This document shows, one piece after another, positions 47,206-57,167 of a DNA stretch of 64,000 nt (position 1 is the first letter of the stretch; every line of letters begins with the position of its first letter). The notes below the pieces were generated by a model. That model did not search any database. It saw only the letters and a program-made list of their open reading frames with translations, and had not been told where the DNA came from. The DNA lies in assembly GCF_000517105.1 (NCBI RefSeq), contig NZ_KI912149.1:260712-324711 (forward strand), in the 5' to 3' direction. The DNA comes from Fischerella sp. PCC 9605. GTDB lineage: Bacteria; Cyanobacteriota; Cyanobacteriia; Cyanobacteriales; Nostocaceae. Position numbers and translations under genes: made by a program.

Positions 47206-47513
47206 TTGTTAGTAGATAGTAGTTAGTGGTTAGTGGTTAGTGGTTAGTGGTGAGCCAGCGCGCTCCAAAGGGGGTTCCCCCCCATGAGCGACTGGCGTAG
47301 ACGCCCCTTGTGGGCGGCTTCTCGTAGAGTACCCGGAGGGTTAGTGGTTAGTAGTTAGTAGTTAGTGGTTGTTAACTATGCCCAATGCCCAATGCCCAAT
47401 GCCCAATGCCCAATACTCACTCCCTCACTCTCCCCATCTCCCCATCCCTCTTCACTTGTGTCCACAAGACTCGTTAAACTAGCAAATAATAAATCTCGTG
47501 ATTTCGATAAATC
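47206..47513. repeat. Heptamer arrays interrupted by a palindromic element
   Basis: GTTAGTG/GTAGTTA units (47206-47250 and 47341-47372), with a GC-rich block (about 47250-47340, containing CAAAGGGGGTTCCCCCCC and GCGTAGACGCC...GGCTTCTCGTAGAGTAC) wedged between. The same GTTAGTG array resumes after the block. Then GCCCAAT heptamers at 47378-47410 run up to the apcD leader. It covers the gap between the rRNA methyltransferase and apcD; no gene is present. Confidence 0.8.
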
Positions 47514-47999
47514 ATGACTGTAGTAAGCAACGTTATTCTCAAAGCCGACGACGAACTGCGTTATCCTAGCAGTGGCGAACTCAAAAGTATCAAAGACTTT
47601 TTGCAAACTGGCGAACAGCGGGTACGCATTGTCAACACCCTGACTGAAAATGAAAAAAAGATAGTTCAGGAAGCTACCAAACAACTTTGGCAAAAGCGTC
47701 CTGATTTTATCTCACCAGGAGGTAATGCTTACGGTGAACGTCAGCGTGCTTTATGTATCCGTGATTTTGGCTGGTACTTGCGCCTAATTACTTATGGCGT
47801 ACTTGCTGGCGACAAAGAACCAATTGAAAAAATTGGTTTGATTGGCGTCCGAGAAATGTACAATTCCTTGGGCGTTCCCGTTCCTGGAATGGTAGAAGCT
47901 ATCAACTGTTTGAAAAAAGCCTCCCTCGATCTACTGAATGCGGAAGACGCAGCCGAAGCTGCTCCTTACTTTGACTACATCATTCAAGCGATGTCTTAA
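47514..47999 (+). CDS. apcD: Allophycocyanin-B alpha subunit (ApcD)
   Basis: Phycobilisome core protein that serves as terminal energy emitter, with photosystem I as a favoured acceptor. 161 aa; bilin-binding Cys81 in [19 protein letters not shown], with [10 protein letters not shown] before it. [23 protein letters not shown] and [39 protein letters not shown] separate it from ApcA, whose N- and C-terminal regions differ. It is monocistronic, as apcD usually is, apart from the main apcABC operon. The core-membrane linker ApcE is not in the window. Confidence 0.93.
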   Translation: MTVVSNVILKADDELRYPSSGELKSIKDFLQTGEQRVRIVNTLTENEKKIVQEATKQLWQKRPDFISPGGNAYGERQRALCIRDFGWYLRLITYGVLAGDKEPIEKIGLIGVREMYNSLGVPVPGMVEAINCLKKASLDLLNAEDAAEAAPYFDYIIQAMS

Positions 48000-48702
48000 T
48001 GCAAAGTAAGTACGTAATCTCTGCACGAACTTCCGCTTTACTAGGATTGAGTGCAAGATAGCACCTGAAATTGATTGTAATTTCTTAATACCATCATACT
48101 CCCTACAGTTAGTAGTGGCTTTGGCAGAATCTTTGTCAAGTTACCAACGGACTGTGGGGAAATTTTATTGGTTAGTGGTTAGTAGTTAGTAGATAGTGGT
48201 GGACAACTAACCACTAACCACTAACTACTGACCATTCACAAACAAAAAGCCGACAGCATTCGCAAGAAGTCTGTCGGCAATTAGTGTGTTCCCTATTAAT
48301 GACTCGGCTAGAGTTCAGTTGTGATTTATTCTCTCGATTTATCGATCGCAGGAATAGGATCTTAATCATGAACATTTGTGATTTTCATCACTGGATTGCC
48401 GATCTCGATTTGTGTATAACACAGATTTGTATTTAAATTTTTCTGAATTGATGAACATTTTATGAAATAGTTTTTTCTCAAGAAACAGTGAAAATACGGT
48501 AATGTAGCTGACGGCTTTAAGGAATGATTTAACTGTAGAATGAACCACTAAGTCACTAAGACACCAAGAATTGAATTTTTTATTACAAATAGAAAATTAA
48601 TTGATCTGGTTGTTTGTGCAACGCTATCACTGTTGACCCATAGAAATCCATGATATGCAACGATAGGCTACCTTAGACGTTAATAGCCACAAGGATATTC
48701 CT
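48000..48702. other. Intergenic region with repeats and orphan terminator, 703 bp
   Basis: The apcD 3' end is followed by TTAGTGG/CCACTAA heptamers (48170-48230). Then a hairpin with a T-run (48239-48280) is correctly oriented for the minus strand although no minus-strand gene is annotated upstream of it. Half of the CACCAAG repeat sits at 48543-48568. A small non-coding RNA is possible but unproven. Confidence 0.5.
48239..48280 (-). terminator. Orphan minus-strand terminator hairpin
   Basis: GCCGACAG (48249-48256) and CTGTCGGC (48271-48278) form a perfect 8-bp stem with a 14-nt loop. On the minus strand it is followed by TTTTTG, the usual intrinsic-terminator form. No gene on that strand ends here. 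Confidence 0.6.
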
Positions 48703-49329
48703 ATGGTCACTACATCAACATCTGCCGAACAACGAGTAATGCTACAAAACATCAGCTGGCAACTGTTTGAAAATCTGCTTGCAGAGATGGGAGAAAACCG
48801 CTCCACTAGACTGACTTACTACAAGGAAAAATTAGAATTCATGACACCGCTTCCCGAACACGAAAAGTCTAACAGAAGAATAGAGGCGATGATTGTGGCT
48901 TTGGTGGATGAATTAAACCTTAACATTGAAATGGCTGGCTCTATGACTATTAAACGTCCAGATATGAGAGTGGGTAAGGAGCCAGGCTCATGCTATTACA
49001 TCCAAAATGAAGCGCTAGTTAGAGGCAAAAGTAAACTAGATTTTACTCAAGATCCACCGCCAGATTTAGCGATAGAGATAGATATTACCAACAGTTCCCT
49101 CAATCATTTGGAAATTTATGCAGATTTGGGTGTTCCCGAAGTCTGGAGATACGATGGTAGCACACTGGGTTTTTACCAACTGCAAGATCAAAAATATCTA
49201 GAATGCAAATTCAGCCCCACTTTTCCATTCTTAACTGCTAGCAAAGTAATCAAGTTCCTAGAACAGTGCCAAAAATTGGGTGTAACAACTGGGTTACGTC
49301 TTTTACGGAAATGGGTCAGAAATCGGTAA
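48703..49329 (+). CDS. Uma2-family PD-(D/E)XK nuclease-like protein
   Basis: 208-aa protein of the Uma2 (DUF820) family, very abundant in filamentous cyanobacteria. The fold shows [42 protein letters not shown], and the PD-(D/E)XK-like core [35 protein letters not shown] (D-x-A-x-E-I-D). The family is restriction-nuclease-like, but the biological role is unclear. The Asp and Glu positions expected for metal binding are kept. It ends 32 nt before purL. It could be transposon- or defence-related; no partner gene is nearby. Confidence 0.85.
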   Translation: MVTTSTSAEQRVMLQNISWQLFENLLAEMGENRSTRLTYYKEKLEFMTPLPEHEKSNRRIEAMIVALVDELNLNIEMAGSMTIKRPDMRVGKEPGSCYYIQNEALVRGKSKLDFTQDPPPDLAIEIDITNSSLNHLEIYADLGVPEVWRYDGSTLGFYQLQDQKYLECKFSPTFPFLTASKVIKFLEQCQKLGVTTGLRLLRKWVRNR

Positions 49330-49361
49330 AATATACCTTTGTCCCCTTGGTGCATACTTTC

Positions 49362-51863
49362 ATGACCACCACGTCCGAACCTCCCTTTTCCCCTGAAGAA
49401 ATTGCATCTGAAGGTCTGAAACTCGAAGAATACCAAGAAATAGTCCGGCGGTTAGGGCGTCATCCTAACAAAGCTGAACTGGGAATGTTTGGGGTAATGT
49501 GGTCAGAGCATTGCTGTTACAAAAATTCTCGCCCTTTACTAAAACAATTTCCTACCACAGGCGATCGCATTCTTGTCGGCCCTGGTGAAAATGCTGGTGT
49601 TGTAGACTTAGGCGATGGACTGCGACTTGCTTTTAAGATTGAATCTCACAACCACCCCTCCGCAGTTGAACCCTTCCAAGGAGCTGCCACAGGAGTCGGA
49701 GGCATTCTCCGCGATATATTTACAATGGGTGCGCGTCCCATAGCCGTTTTAAATTCCCTCCGCTTCGGTTCTTTAGAAGATGCCAAAACCCAAAGACTTT
49801 TTAGCGGTGTTGTTGCAGGAATTGCCCATTATGGTAATTGCGTTGGGGTTCCCACCGTTGGCGGCGAAGTCTACTTTGATCCCGCCTACTCTGGCAATCC
49901 TTTAGTCAACGTGATGGCACTGGGATTGATGGAAACGCCAGAAATCGTCAAATCTGGGGCATCTGGCATCGGCAATCCAGTGCTGTATGTCGGTTCCACC
50001 ACCGGACGCGATGGTATGGGAGGTGCAAGTTTCGCTAGTGCGGAACTTAGCGATGAGTCAGTAGATGACCGCCCAGCAGTGCAAGTAGGCGATCCCTTCT
50101 TAGAAAAATCACTAATAGAAGCTTGTCTAGAGGCATTTAAAACAGGTGTAGTTGTCGCCGCCCAAGATATGGGTGCTGCGGGGATCACCTGTTCCACCTC
50201 GGAAATGGCAGCAAAAGGCGGTGTGGGGATCGAGTTTGATTTAGATAAGATTCCCGTACGAGAAACGGGAATGATCCCTTATGAATATCTGCTTTCCGAA
50301 TCTCAAGAAAGAATGCTGTTTGTAGCCCAAAAGGGACGCGAACAAGAATTAATCGACATCTTCCATCGTTGGGGACTTCATGCCGTTGTTGCTGGTACGG
50401 TTATTGCCGAACCAGTTGTGCGGATTCTGTTTCGGGGTAAAGTTGCAGCAGAAATCCCTGCGACAGCATTGGCAGAAAACACGCCCCTGTATCAGCGGGA
50501 ATTATTGGCGGAACCACCAGAATATGTGCGTAAAGCTTGGGAATGGACACCGGATTCTCTTCCCCCATGTACAGCTGCCGGCATCGAAATTCAAGGACGC
50601 TTGCATACTTGGCAAGATATCCTGTTGACTTTGCTGGATACTCCCACTATCGCTTCTAAACGTTGGGTTTATCGTCAGTACGATCATCAGGTACAGAACA
50701 ACACGGTGATGTTACCTGGTGGTGGTGATGCTGCTGTTATTCGTTTGCGCCCCCTGGAAGACGCGGAAAAAGAAGACGCGGGGACGCGGGGACACACAGA
50801 CGCGGGGAATCAAGAGGACAAGGGGACACGGGGACACGGGGACACGGGGAATACAGATGAAATACTCTCCGCGTCACCGCGTCTCCCCCTCTCCGCGTCT
50901 TCTTCCCAACGCGGTGTAGCGGCAACAGTAGATTGCAATCCTCGGTATGTTTATCTTGATCCTTACGAGGGGGCAAAGGCAGTAGTAGCAGAAGCAGCCC
51001 GCAATCTCAGCTGTGTGGGTGCAGAACCTTTGGCAGTAACTGATAACCTCAATTTTGGCAGTCCAGAAAAACCCATTGGTTACTGGCAATTAGCAGAAGC
51101 TTGTCGCGGTTTGGCGGAAGGTTGTCGAGAAATGGCAACCCCTGTCACTGGTGGTAATGTCTCTCTTTACAACGAAACTCTTGATTCTCAAGGCAATCCC
51201 CAACCAATTTATCCTACTCCTGTTGTGGGAATGGTGGGACTGATTGCCGATTTAAGTAAAATATGCGGTCAAGCTTGGCAAGCAGAAGGCGATGTTATTT
51301 ATTTGTTGGGTGGATCGTCTTCACAGTTAACTTTGGGTGGTTCGGAATACTTAGCTACTATCCACGGCACTGTGGCTGGAAAACCGCCACGGGTGGACTT
51401 TGATTTGGAACGGCGGGTGCAAAAAGTTTGCCGTGAGGGTATTCGTCAAGGTTGGGTACGTTCAGCCCATGATTGTGCTGAGGGTGGTTTGGTAATTGCT
51501 TTGGCTGAGTGTTGCATTGCTGATAAACTGGGTGCAGAAATTAGCCTAGCATTACCTGCAAATAATCTAGCTGGCGAGATACCTGCACCGCGTTGGGACG
51601 AAGTTTTATTTGGTGAAGGTGGTGCGCGAATTATAGTTTCCGTAGTGCCAGAACAACAAGAAAATTGGGAATCCTACCTCCGAGAAAATTTCTCTCAAGA
51701 GTGGCAAAAACTTGGCAAGGTTGGGAATGCCGAAACGGGTTTGCGGGTTTTAACCCCTGATAATCAAATTTTAATCAACGCTAGCATTGAGGTGATGAGC
51801 GATCGCTATTCAAATGCGATCGAAAGGCGTCTAGCCATTTACACCACTACCTATGAAGGCTAA
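49362..51863 (+). CDS. purL: Phosphoribosylformylglycinamidine synthase subunit PurL
   Basis: Catalytic subunit of FGAM synthase (fourth purine step), working with PurS and PurQ. 833 aa from ATG 49362, about 45 residues longer than usual. Signatures are [15 protein letters not shown]-like [102 protein letters not shown] and [18 protein letters not shown]. Residues about 470-514 ([22 protein letters not shown]) come from a 135-bp inverted-repeat element inserted in frame. Start chosen because the ORF upstream overlaps Uma2. purS and purQ are not in the window; purF follows. Confidence 0.97.
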   Translation: MTTTSEPPFSPEEIASEGLKLEEYQEIVRRLGRHPNKAELGMFGVMWSEHCCYKNSRPLLKQFPTTGDRILVGPGENAGVVDLGDGLRLAFKIESHNHPSAVEPFQGAATGVGGILRDIFTMGARPIAVLNSLRFGSLEDAKTQRLFSGVVAGIAHYGNCVGVPTVGGEVYFDPAYSGNPLVNVMALGLMETPEIVKSGASGIGNPVLYVGSTTGRDGMGGASFASAELSDESVDDRPAVQVGDPFLEKSLIEACLEAFKTGVVVAAQDMGAAGITCSTSEMAAKGGVGIEFDLDKIPVRETGMIPYEYLLSESQERMLFVAQKGREQELIDIFHRWGLHAVVAGTVIAEPVVRILFRGKVAAEIPATALAENTPLYQRELLAEPPEYVRKAWEWTPDSLPPCTAAGIEIQGRLHTWQDILLTLLDTPTIASKRWVYRQYDHQVQNNTVMLPGGGDAAVIRLRPLEDAEKEDAGTRGHTDAGNQEDKGTRGHGDTGNTDEILSASPRLPLSASSSQRGVAATVDCNPRYVYLDPYEGAKAVVAEAARNLSCVGAEPLAVTDNLNFGSPEKPIGYWQLAEACRGLAEGCREMATPVTGGNVSLYNETLDSQGNPQPIYPTPVVGMVGLIADLSKICGQAWQAEGDVIYLLGGSSSQLTLGGSEYLATIHGTVAGKPPRVDFDLERRVQKVCREGIRQGWVRSAHDCAEGGLVIALAECCIADKLGAEISLALPANNLAGEIPAPRWDEVLFGEGGARIIVSVVPEQQENWESYLRENFSQEWQKLGKVGNAETGLRVLTPDNQILINASIEVMSDRYSNAIERRLAIYTTTYEG
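50770..50904. mobile_element. 135-bp terminal-inverted-repeat element inside purL
   Basis: Perfect 12-bp terminal inverted repeats AAGAAGACGCGG (50770-50781) and CCGCGTCTTCTT (50893-50904) bound a 135-bp block that is a multiple of 3. Its interior holds GGGGACACGG-type repeats (GACACGGGGACACGGGG). Non-autonomous, MITE-like, with no transposase. Inserted in frame in purL. Confidence 0.8.
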
Positions 51864-52046
51864 AGAATCTAAGAATGAATAAAATTTCATACTTTGGATG
51901 CTTTACATTTTGCGCTTAATTAGCTTTCGCGAAAATAATAATTACGCTACTGTTTTAATGGATGGTTAACCATCTATTAATATTTTGGCAACCATTCATT
52001 TACATATTCCTAATGACTTGACACCCTCATCAGGAGCAAAGCTAGC

Positions 52047-53546
52047 ATGATCCCCACCCATCCCGCCACTGCGGATGACCAGCCTCTACCGACTAATAAC
52101 TCAATGAATTATCAGGAATCTCGACCAGATAAGCCAGAAGAAGCTTGCGGTGTTTTCGGTATCTACGCACCAGGAGAAGATGTTGCCAAACTCACCTACT
52201 TTGGATTGTATGCTCTCCAACATCGGGGGCAAGAATCTGCTGGCATTGCCACTTTTGATGGTGAACAAGTACACCTGCACAAAGACATGGGATTGGTATC
52301 TCAAGTCTTTAACGAAGCAATATTAAGCAACTTACCCGGTAACATTGGCGTTGGTCATACTCGTTATTCCACCACTGGTTCTAGCCGCAAAGTAAACGCC
52401 CAGCCTGCTGTTGTCGATACTCGCTTAGGTAAACTAGCGTTAGCACATAATGGTAATTTAGTCAATGTCAAACAGTTGCGAGAAGAGTTATTGCAGAAAA
52501 ACTGCAACTTGGTAACTACGACTGATTCCGAAATGATTGCTTTTGCGATCGCAGAAGAAATTAACGCAGGTAACAACTGGCTAGAGGGTAGCATTAAAGC
52601 TTTTGATCGCCTGGTTGGGGCATTTAGTCTAGTGATTGGTACACCTGCTGGTGTCATGGGTGTTCGCGATCCCAACGGCATTCGCCCCTTAGTCATTGGG
52701 ACTTTGGAAAGCGATCCGGTGCGTTACGTGCTTGCTTCTGAAACTTGTGGTTTAGACATCATTGGTGCCGAATATTTACGGGATGTGCAACCAGGCGAGT
52801 TAGTCTGGATTACAGAAGAAGGTTTGGCTTCTTATCAATGGCATCAACAGCAGCAACGAAAGTTGTGTATCTTTGAAATGATTTACTTCGCCCGTCCCGA
52901 TAGCGTCATGCATAGCGAAAGTTTGTATAGCTACCGGATGCGGTTAGGGCGGCAATTAGCACAGGAATCTCCTGCTGATGCTGATATTGTGATTGGTGTT
53001 CCTGATTCTGGGGTTCCCGCCGCCATCGGCTTTTCTCAAGCTTCCGGTATCTCCTACGCAGAGGGACTGATTAAAAACCGCTACGTTGGGCGTACCTTCA
53101 TTCAGCCTACCCAAACTATGCGTGAATCGGGCATCCGTATGAAGCTCAACCCACTCAAAGATGTATTGTATGGCAAACGAGTGATCATTGTTGACGACTC
53201 GATTGTGAGGGGAACTACTAGCCGTAAACTCGTCAAAACCTTACGTGAAGCTGGTGCATTAGAAGTGCATATGCGAATTTCCTCGCCGCCAGTGACTCAC
53301 CCATGCTTCTATGGCATCGATACCGATAGCCAGGATCAGTTAATTGCTGCAACCAAATCAGTAGAAGAAATTACTAAGCAACTGGAAGTAGACAGCCTCG
53401 CGTATCTAAGCTGGCAGGGAATGTTAACAGCAACACGAGAAGATCCCCAAAGCTTTTGTTCTGCGTGCTTTACGGGAGATTACCCCATCCCCATACCAGA
53501 ACCGCTGAAAGGTTCTAAATTGATGTTAGAAAAAATTACGGTGTAG
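52047..53546 (+). CDS. purF: Amidophosphoribosyltransferase
   Basis: First committed step of purine synthesis: PRPP plus glutamine to phosphoribosylamine. An N-terminal propeptide (residues 1-33) precedes the nucleophilic Cys34 in EEACGVFGIYAPG. Then come the glutamine-binding YALQHRGQESAGI and GHTRYSTTG, the PRPP loop VIIVDDSIVRGTTSRKLV, and the Fe-S-type Cys residues (CIFEMIYFAR, HPCFYG, FCSACF) of the B. subtilis-like group. AGGAG is 12 nt upstream of the ATG. 499 aa, normal. It follows purL by about 180 nt, as in other cyanobacteria. Confidence 0.97.
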   Translation: MIPTHPATADDQPLPTNNSMNYQESRPDKPEEACGVFGIYAPGEDVAKLTYFGLYALQHRGQESAGIATFDGEQVHLHKDMGLVSQVFNEAILSNLPGNIGVGHTRYSTTGSSRKVNAQPAVVDTRLGKLALAHNGNLVNVKQLREELLQKNCNLVTTTDSEMIAFAIAEEINAGNNWLEGSIKAFDRLVGAFSLVIGTPAGVMGVRDPNGIRPLVIGTLESDPVRYVLASETCGLDIIGAEYLRDVQPGELVWITEEGLASYQWHQQQQRKLCIFEMIYFARPDSVMHSESLYSYRMRLGRQLAQESPADADIVIGVPDSGVPAAIGFSQASGISYAEGLIKNRYVGRTFIQPTQTMRESGIRMKLNPLKDVLYGKRVIIVDDSIVRGTTSRKLVKTLREAGALEVHMRISSPPVTHPCFYGIDTDSQDQLIAATKSVEEITKQLEVDSLAYLSWQGMLTATREDPQSFCSACFTGDYPIPIPEPLKGSKLMLEKITV

Positions 53547-53668
53547 TTAGTTAGGGGTTAGGGTTAGAGGTTAGTGGTTAGTGGTTAGTGGTTAGTTGTT
53601 GGTTGTTTACAATGCCCAATGCCCCACTCTTCCCCATTCCCTATCCCCTATTCCCTATTCCCTATCCC
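53547..53668. repeat. GTTAGTG and CCCTATT-type heptamer arrays
   Basis: GGTTAGTGGTTAGTGGTTAG, then TTGTTGG and CCCAATGCCC, then CCCTATT/CCCCTAT units to 53668. Three array families in a row between purF and the convergent kinase gene. Confidence 0.85.
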
Positions 53669-53674
53669 CTACTT

Positions 53675-55435
53675 TTATTGACGCCAGCCCAAAAGACGTA
53701 ACCCAGGCACAATTAGGTAATGACTCACCCCCAACCAGAAACTGATAAAGACGCCGATCGCACTAAAAAAAGCAATCTTCCATAGTAAACCTTGCCAACT
53801 GTTGGTGAGACTAAAGAAGTTATCAAACACGGTTGATGGTTGCTGTCCGATACTCATCAAAAAGGCAAACGGAAGCGCGGTACCAAAAGCAGCCATGACA
53901 GCATAGACTATGTGATGACTGCGAAGTCCCAACCCAAGGGTAAGTAGGGAAACAGCAGCTAAAATAAATGCTACCAATCCCTCACCGCCTTCTTTTGGCG
54001 TCATTAATTGCAAGATGAACCAGCCGAAGCCATAGCCAGCCATCCCCATTAGCGAAGCTACCAGAAACCGCCGTCGTTGACGATAACCTCCCGCCGCTAC
54101 AAGTCCCCAGGCAGTTCCCCAGCCAGCACCTGCAAATAAAAGCATCTCTGACCCCAAAACAGGTTGAGTGTTGCCCAGCAATACAGCTAGCTGACTAGAC
54201 AAAAATTTGCCAGTTTCTAAGCCCCAGCTTGTGTGGAATGCTAAAACGTAGCCAATAAATGTACCTATACAAGTGCCAATACAAGTTAAAATCATTGTCC
54301 AGATTGTATCTAGACATGCTCGTAAGACTTGGGCGATCGCTCTTAATGTTAGAGCAATAATTTTCCTGATAGTTTGAGTAAGGTTAGTAACCGCTTTCTG
54401 AATAGTTCTTCCTAGTTCCCAGAAAAATGCCCAGAAAAATGTCACAATCTGGGTTATGCTCCTAATTGGTCTAATCTTGTTGGGTACTGCTTTGTGAATT
54501 TGGGCTAAACGTCTTTGAATGATTTTCGCGTTTGATGGACGCGATCGCGCATCTTCCTGCATCATGTCATCCAGCAAATCAGCAAGCTGCGGGTTAACTT
54601 GAACGTGCCTGCGCCAGTTTAATTGTTCCGTCACCGGATCTTCTAAATCTGCTGGATGCTTGCCCGTCAGCAATTCAATCATTGTGCGACCGAGGGCATA
54701 AAAATCAGCCGTAGGCCCAATATTCCCACCAATCAATTGTTCTGGTGGACTGTAGCCAGAAGAAAATAATTTTGTAGATCGCGATAAAGACCTAACAACT
54801 GCCTTATCAAATTGTTTCGCCCCACCAAAATCAATTAGTACCAGCTGACCTCCCCATTCCCTCTTTTGATGAGGAGAGGACTTAGGTGAGGTACGCAGCA
54901 TCAAATTAGAAGGTTTGATGTCACGATGAATAATATGGCGTTGGTGCAAATGTTGTAAAATCTCTACGGCTTGGGTTAACCAGTTTAACACCACCTCTTG
55001 TGGGCATCCCTGAGGATAGTGCTGATACAGTATATCCTCCAAAGTCAGTCCGTTGATTTTTTCCATTACCAAACAAGGCAAAATTTGCTGCCCTTGGGAA
55101 TGTGACCAAATGCGTTGAAAATAACCATCTGATTCGACTCTAGGGACACCTGGATGCCGCAAACTGCTTAAAACCACTGCTTCCTGGGCAAACAATTCCT
55201 GTGCTTTTGGTGAATCTTCGATCAGCACCTTCAGCACCTTTTCTGTTTGCGTCTTTTGATCCCAAACTGTGTAAATTTGGGCGAAACCTCCCGAACCTAA
55301 ACGCGCTGTAGGGATATAGCGATCTATCAGCCGTAGCGGCGCACCACAGCAATTGCAGAACTTGTTTCCCCAAGGCTGGGGATAAGGACGCAGACAGTCA
55401 GGATTTATGCAGTGAATCTCACTCTGGTTAGACAC
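53675..55435 (-). CDS. Zinc-ribbon Ser/Thr protein kinase with membrane domain
   Basis: A 586-aa kinase. The N-terminal zinc ribbon is Cys9, Cys14, Cys27 and Cys30 (HCINPDC..KFCNCC). The kinase domain follows: Gly loop LGSGGFAQIY (47-56), Lys69 in VLKVL, HRDIKPSN (170-177), DFGGAK (202-207) and SGYSPPEQL. An insertion of about 14 residues (SPKSSPHQKREWGG, 183-196) lies between HRD and DFG and is encoded by a repeat-like tract. From about residue 340, four or more hydrophobic segments form a membrane domain (FFWAFFWELG, LTCIGTCIGTFIGYVLAF, FLVASLMGMAGYGFGWFIL, SAIGVFISFWLGVSHYL). Its targets are unknown. Monocistronic. Confidence 0.9.
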   Translation of the reverse strand: MSNQSEIHCINPDCLRPYPQPWGNKFCNCCGAPLRLIDRYIPTARLGSGGFAQIYTVWDQKTQTEKVLKVLIEDSPKAQELFAQEAVVLSSLRHPGVPRVESDGYFQRIWSHSQGQQILPCLVMEKINGLTLEDILYQHYPQGCPQEVVLNWLTQAVEILQHLHQRHIIHRDIKPSNLMLRTSPKSSPHQKREWGGQLVLIDFGGAKQFDKAVVRSLSRSTKLFSSGYSPPEQLIGGNIGPTADFYALGRTMIELLTGKHPADLEDPVTEQLNWRRHVQVNPQLADLLDDMMQEDARSRPSNAKIIQRRLAQIHKAVPNKIRPIRSITQIVTFFWAFFWELGRTIQKAVTNLTQTIRKIIALTLRAIAQVLRACLDTIWTMILTCIGTCIGTFIGYVLAFHTSWGLETGKFLSSQLAVLLGNTQPVLGSEMLLFAGAGWGTAWGLVAAGGYRQRRRFLVASLMGMAGYGFGWFILQLMTPKEGGEGLVAFILAAVSLLTLGLGLRSHHIVYAVMAAFGTALPFAFLMSIGQQPSTVFDNFFSLTNSWQGLLWKIAFFSAIGVFISFWLGVSHYLIVPGLRLLGWRQ

Positions 55436-55483
55436 AACCCCTCAAAGACAAAGGCTGAGTTGATTGTACACAACAGGGGAATA

Positions 55484-55557
55484 GTTAGTGGTTAGTGGAT
55501 AGTGGTTAGTGGATAGTGGTTTACAACCAACTACTAACTACTAACCACTAACAATCC
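55484..55557. repeat. Inverted TTAGTGG / ACTAACC heptamer repeat
   Basis: TAGTGGTTAGTGGATAGTGG opposite CTACTAACTACTAACCACT, between the kinase gene and the ATP-grasp gene, just past the stop of the latter. Confidence 0.75.
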
Positions 55558-55559
55558 TC

Positions 55560-57167
55560 CTAATAACTAAATCCATCCCAAGCAAGGGGAAAAGTGTGTT
55601 CTGAAAAACAAGAAAAGTTATTATCGTTACTGTAGGTCTCTTCATCCAGAACTTTGACGACTTTATTATAAATATCTTCTGCCTGTTGGGGAGAATCGCC
55701 AATGCTGGTTAATCCCAACTTGCCAAACTGGGAGAGACAACCCATGAGATGAAATACTGTACCTGTTTCTGTGCCAGTGTCGAAGTGCAGCCTGTGATGG
55801 GCAATGATATCCATTAAGTCGTTGGGTAGCAATCCTCGATAGCGGTCTTTTTGGAGGTTATCGGTGGCAATATAGTATTTGGGACGCCCTTGTTGAGAGT
55901 AAAACAAGCCTGTAGAAAGCTCATAGCGACCGTTAGTTAATAATTTCAGTGTCATAAAAGGATGGGTAGTCCCGCCTTTACGCAGGTTAATTTCAATTGC
56001 TTGCAGATCCCACTGTTCATCCTCTTGAAGAACGGCGATAAAATCGACTCCATATCGCTCTAATGCCCCTTTCTCTGCCAATTTTCTGCCAATTTTTAAG
56101 CCTATTTGCTGTATTTGCAGTCGATAGGCTTCATCGGCAGGGAATCGACAACCAAGATAAACTTGTCCGTCTGGGCCGCCAAGAATTTGGTCGTGAGTTG
56201 ACAGGATTTCTGCTTCGCCTAGGGGTGTGATGCGTCCTTGCACGCTTGGCGATCGCTTGATTTCCCCTTCTACAAATGCCTCCACAATTGCCCCTAATTC
56301 AGCTATCCGTCCTGAAAAATTTTCCCAAGTCTCTTGTTTGGCTTGAAAACGCAGCTTAGGGAAGCGATCACTTATGGCTGCTACCCTTTGGGAATGAGAA
56401 CCATGAGGAGATGCTAAATCCGCGATCGATCTTAAGTCTAACAGTGCATTCCCTTCTCCGGAAATGCCCTCATTGAGTTTTACCACCATTCTTTTTAATG
56501 TTGGCTGGCGTTCCCACAAATCAGCAGCAGCTTCTGCCAAATCAGCAACACTCGTAACTTTGCCGCTGCCGTCTGGATGCGGTACTCCGCTTTCTGCAAA
56601 GATTTGGCGGCTGCCACTTTTCGTCCCCCAAATCTGCAACTCTGGGTCAGCAGCGTACAGTGGTACACCTAATTTTAAAGATAATTCTGCTTCTAATGAC
56701 GTTGAATTATAGCAGATCATAAATGACTTGTCTAGCCTTAAGGCTTGACGAATGCGATGGAGCAAGCGGGGGCGTTCTAAAATCTTTTGGCTGAGGGGCT
56801 TGAGGGAAGAATCATAAGTAGAGAGTAGCAGCAAGCGATTGCGAGCGTGAGAAAAGGGGATGCCTGGCAACAGTTGTAAATAATAGTCGATGATGCTGGG
56901 ATGGAGTGGTACAGATGTGACATAAATGAGTCTGTTGCGGGGATTCCACAAGCGAATCAAGGAAAATAACAGTCTTTCTTCATAATGCTCATAGCCTTCA
57001 ACTTTTTTGAGTTCTCGCTGGTCAATACTAAGGGAGGGAACGACTAAAATATCTACATCGCTGTCTTCAGCAGGGCCTTCAATACTCTGCCAGCGATCGC
57101 GCAAACTCGCCTGAAGAAGCTGAAACTCGTCAATTTGCCCTAAATTAGAAATGCTCAGAATTTGCAT
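55560..57167 (-). CDS. PGM1-related ATP-grasp ligase
   Basis: A 535-aa protein of the ATP-grasp fold related to the peptide ligase PGM1 that acts in pheganomycin-type biosynthesis. A pre-ATP-grasp domain (about 1-170: VPSLSIDQRELKKVEGYEHYEERLL, IYVTSVPLHPSIIDYYLQLLPG) is followed by the ATP-binding region with MVVKLNEGISGEGNA and VEAFVEGEIKRSPSVQGRITP, then GVDFIAV and WDLQAIEINLRKGGTTHPFM (metal/ATP Glu-Asn). The family joins a carboxylate to an amine, but the actual substrate in cyanobacteria is unknown. No biosynthetic cluster is adjacent. Confidence 0.8.
   Translation of the reverse strand: MQILSISNLGQIDEFQLLQASLRDRWQSIEGPAEDSDVDILVVPSLSIDQRELKKVEGYEHYEERLLFSLIRLWNPRNRLIYVTSVPLHPSIIDYYLQLLPGIPFSHARNRLLLLSTYDSSLKPLSQKILERPRLLHRIRQALRLDKSFMICYNSTSLEAELSLKLGVPLYAADPELQIWGTKSGSRQIFAESGVPHPDGSGKVTSVADLAEAAADLWERQPTLKRMVVKLNEGISGEGNALLDLRSIADLASPHGSHSQRVAAISDRFPKLRFQAKQETWENFSGRIAELGAIVEAFVEGEIKRSPSVQGRITPLGEAEILSTHDQILGGPDGQVYLGCRFPADEAYRLQIQQIGLKIGRKLAEKGALERYGVDFIAVLQEDEQWDLQAIEINLRKGGTTHPFMTLKLLTNGRYELSTGLFYSQQGRPKYYIATDNLQKDRYRGLLPNDLMDIIAHHRLHFDTGTETGTVFHLMGCLSQFGKLGLTSIGDSPQQAEDIYNKVVKVLDEETYSNDNNFSCFSEHTFPLAWDGFSY

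Noticed and set aside
48366-48548. 60-codon minus-strand ORF upstream of the orphan terminator
   Set aside because: No ribosome-binding site, AT-rich and without similarity; kept only as context for the terminator finding.
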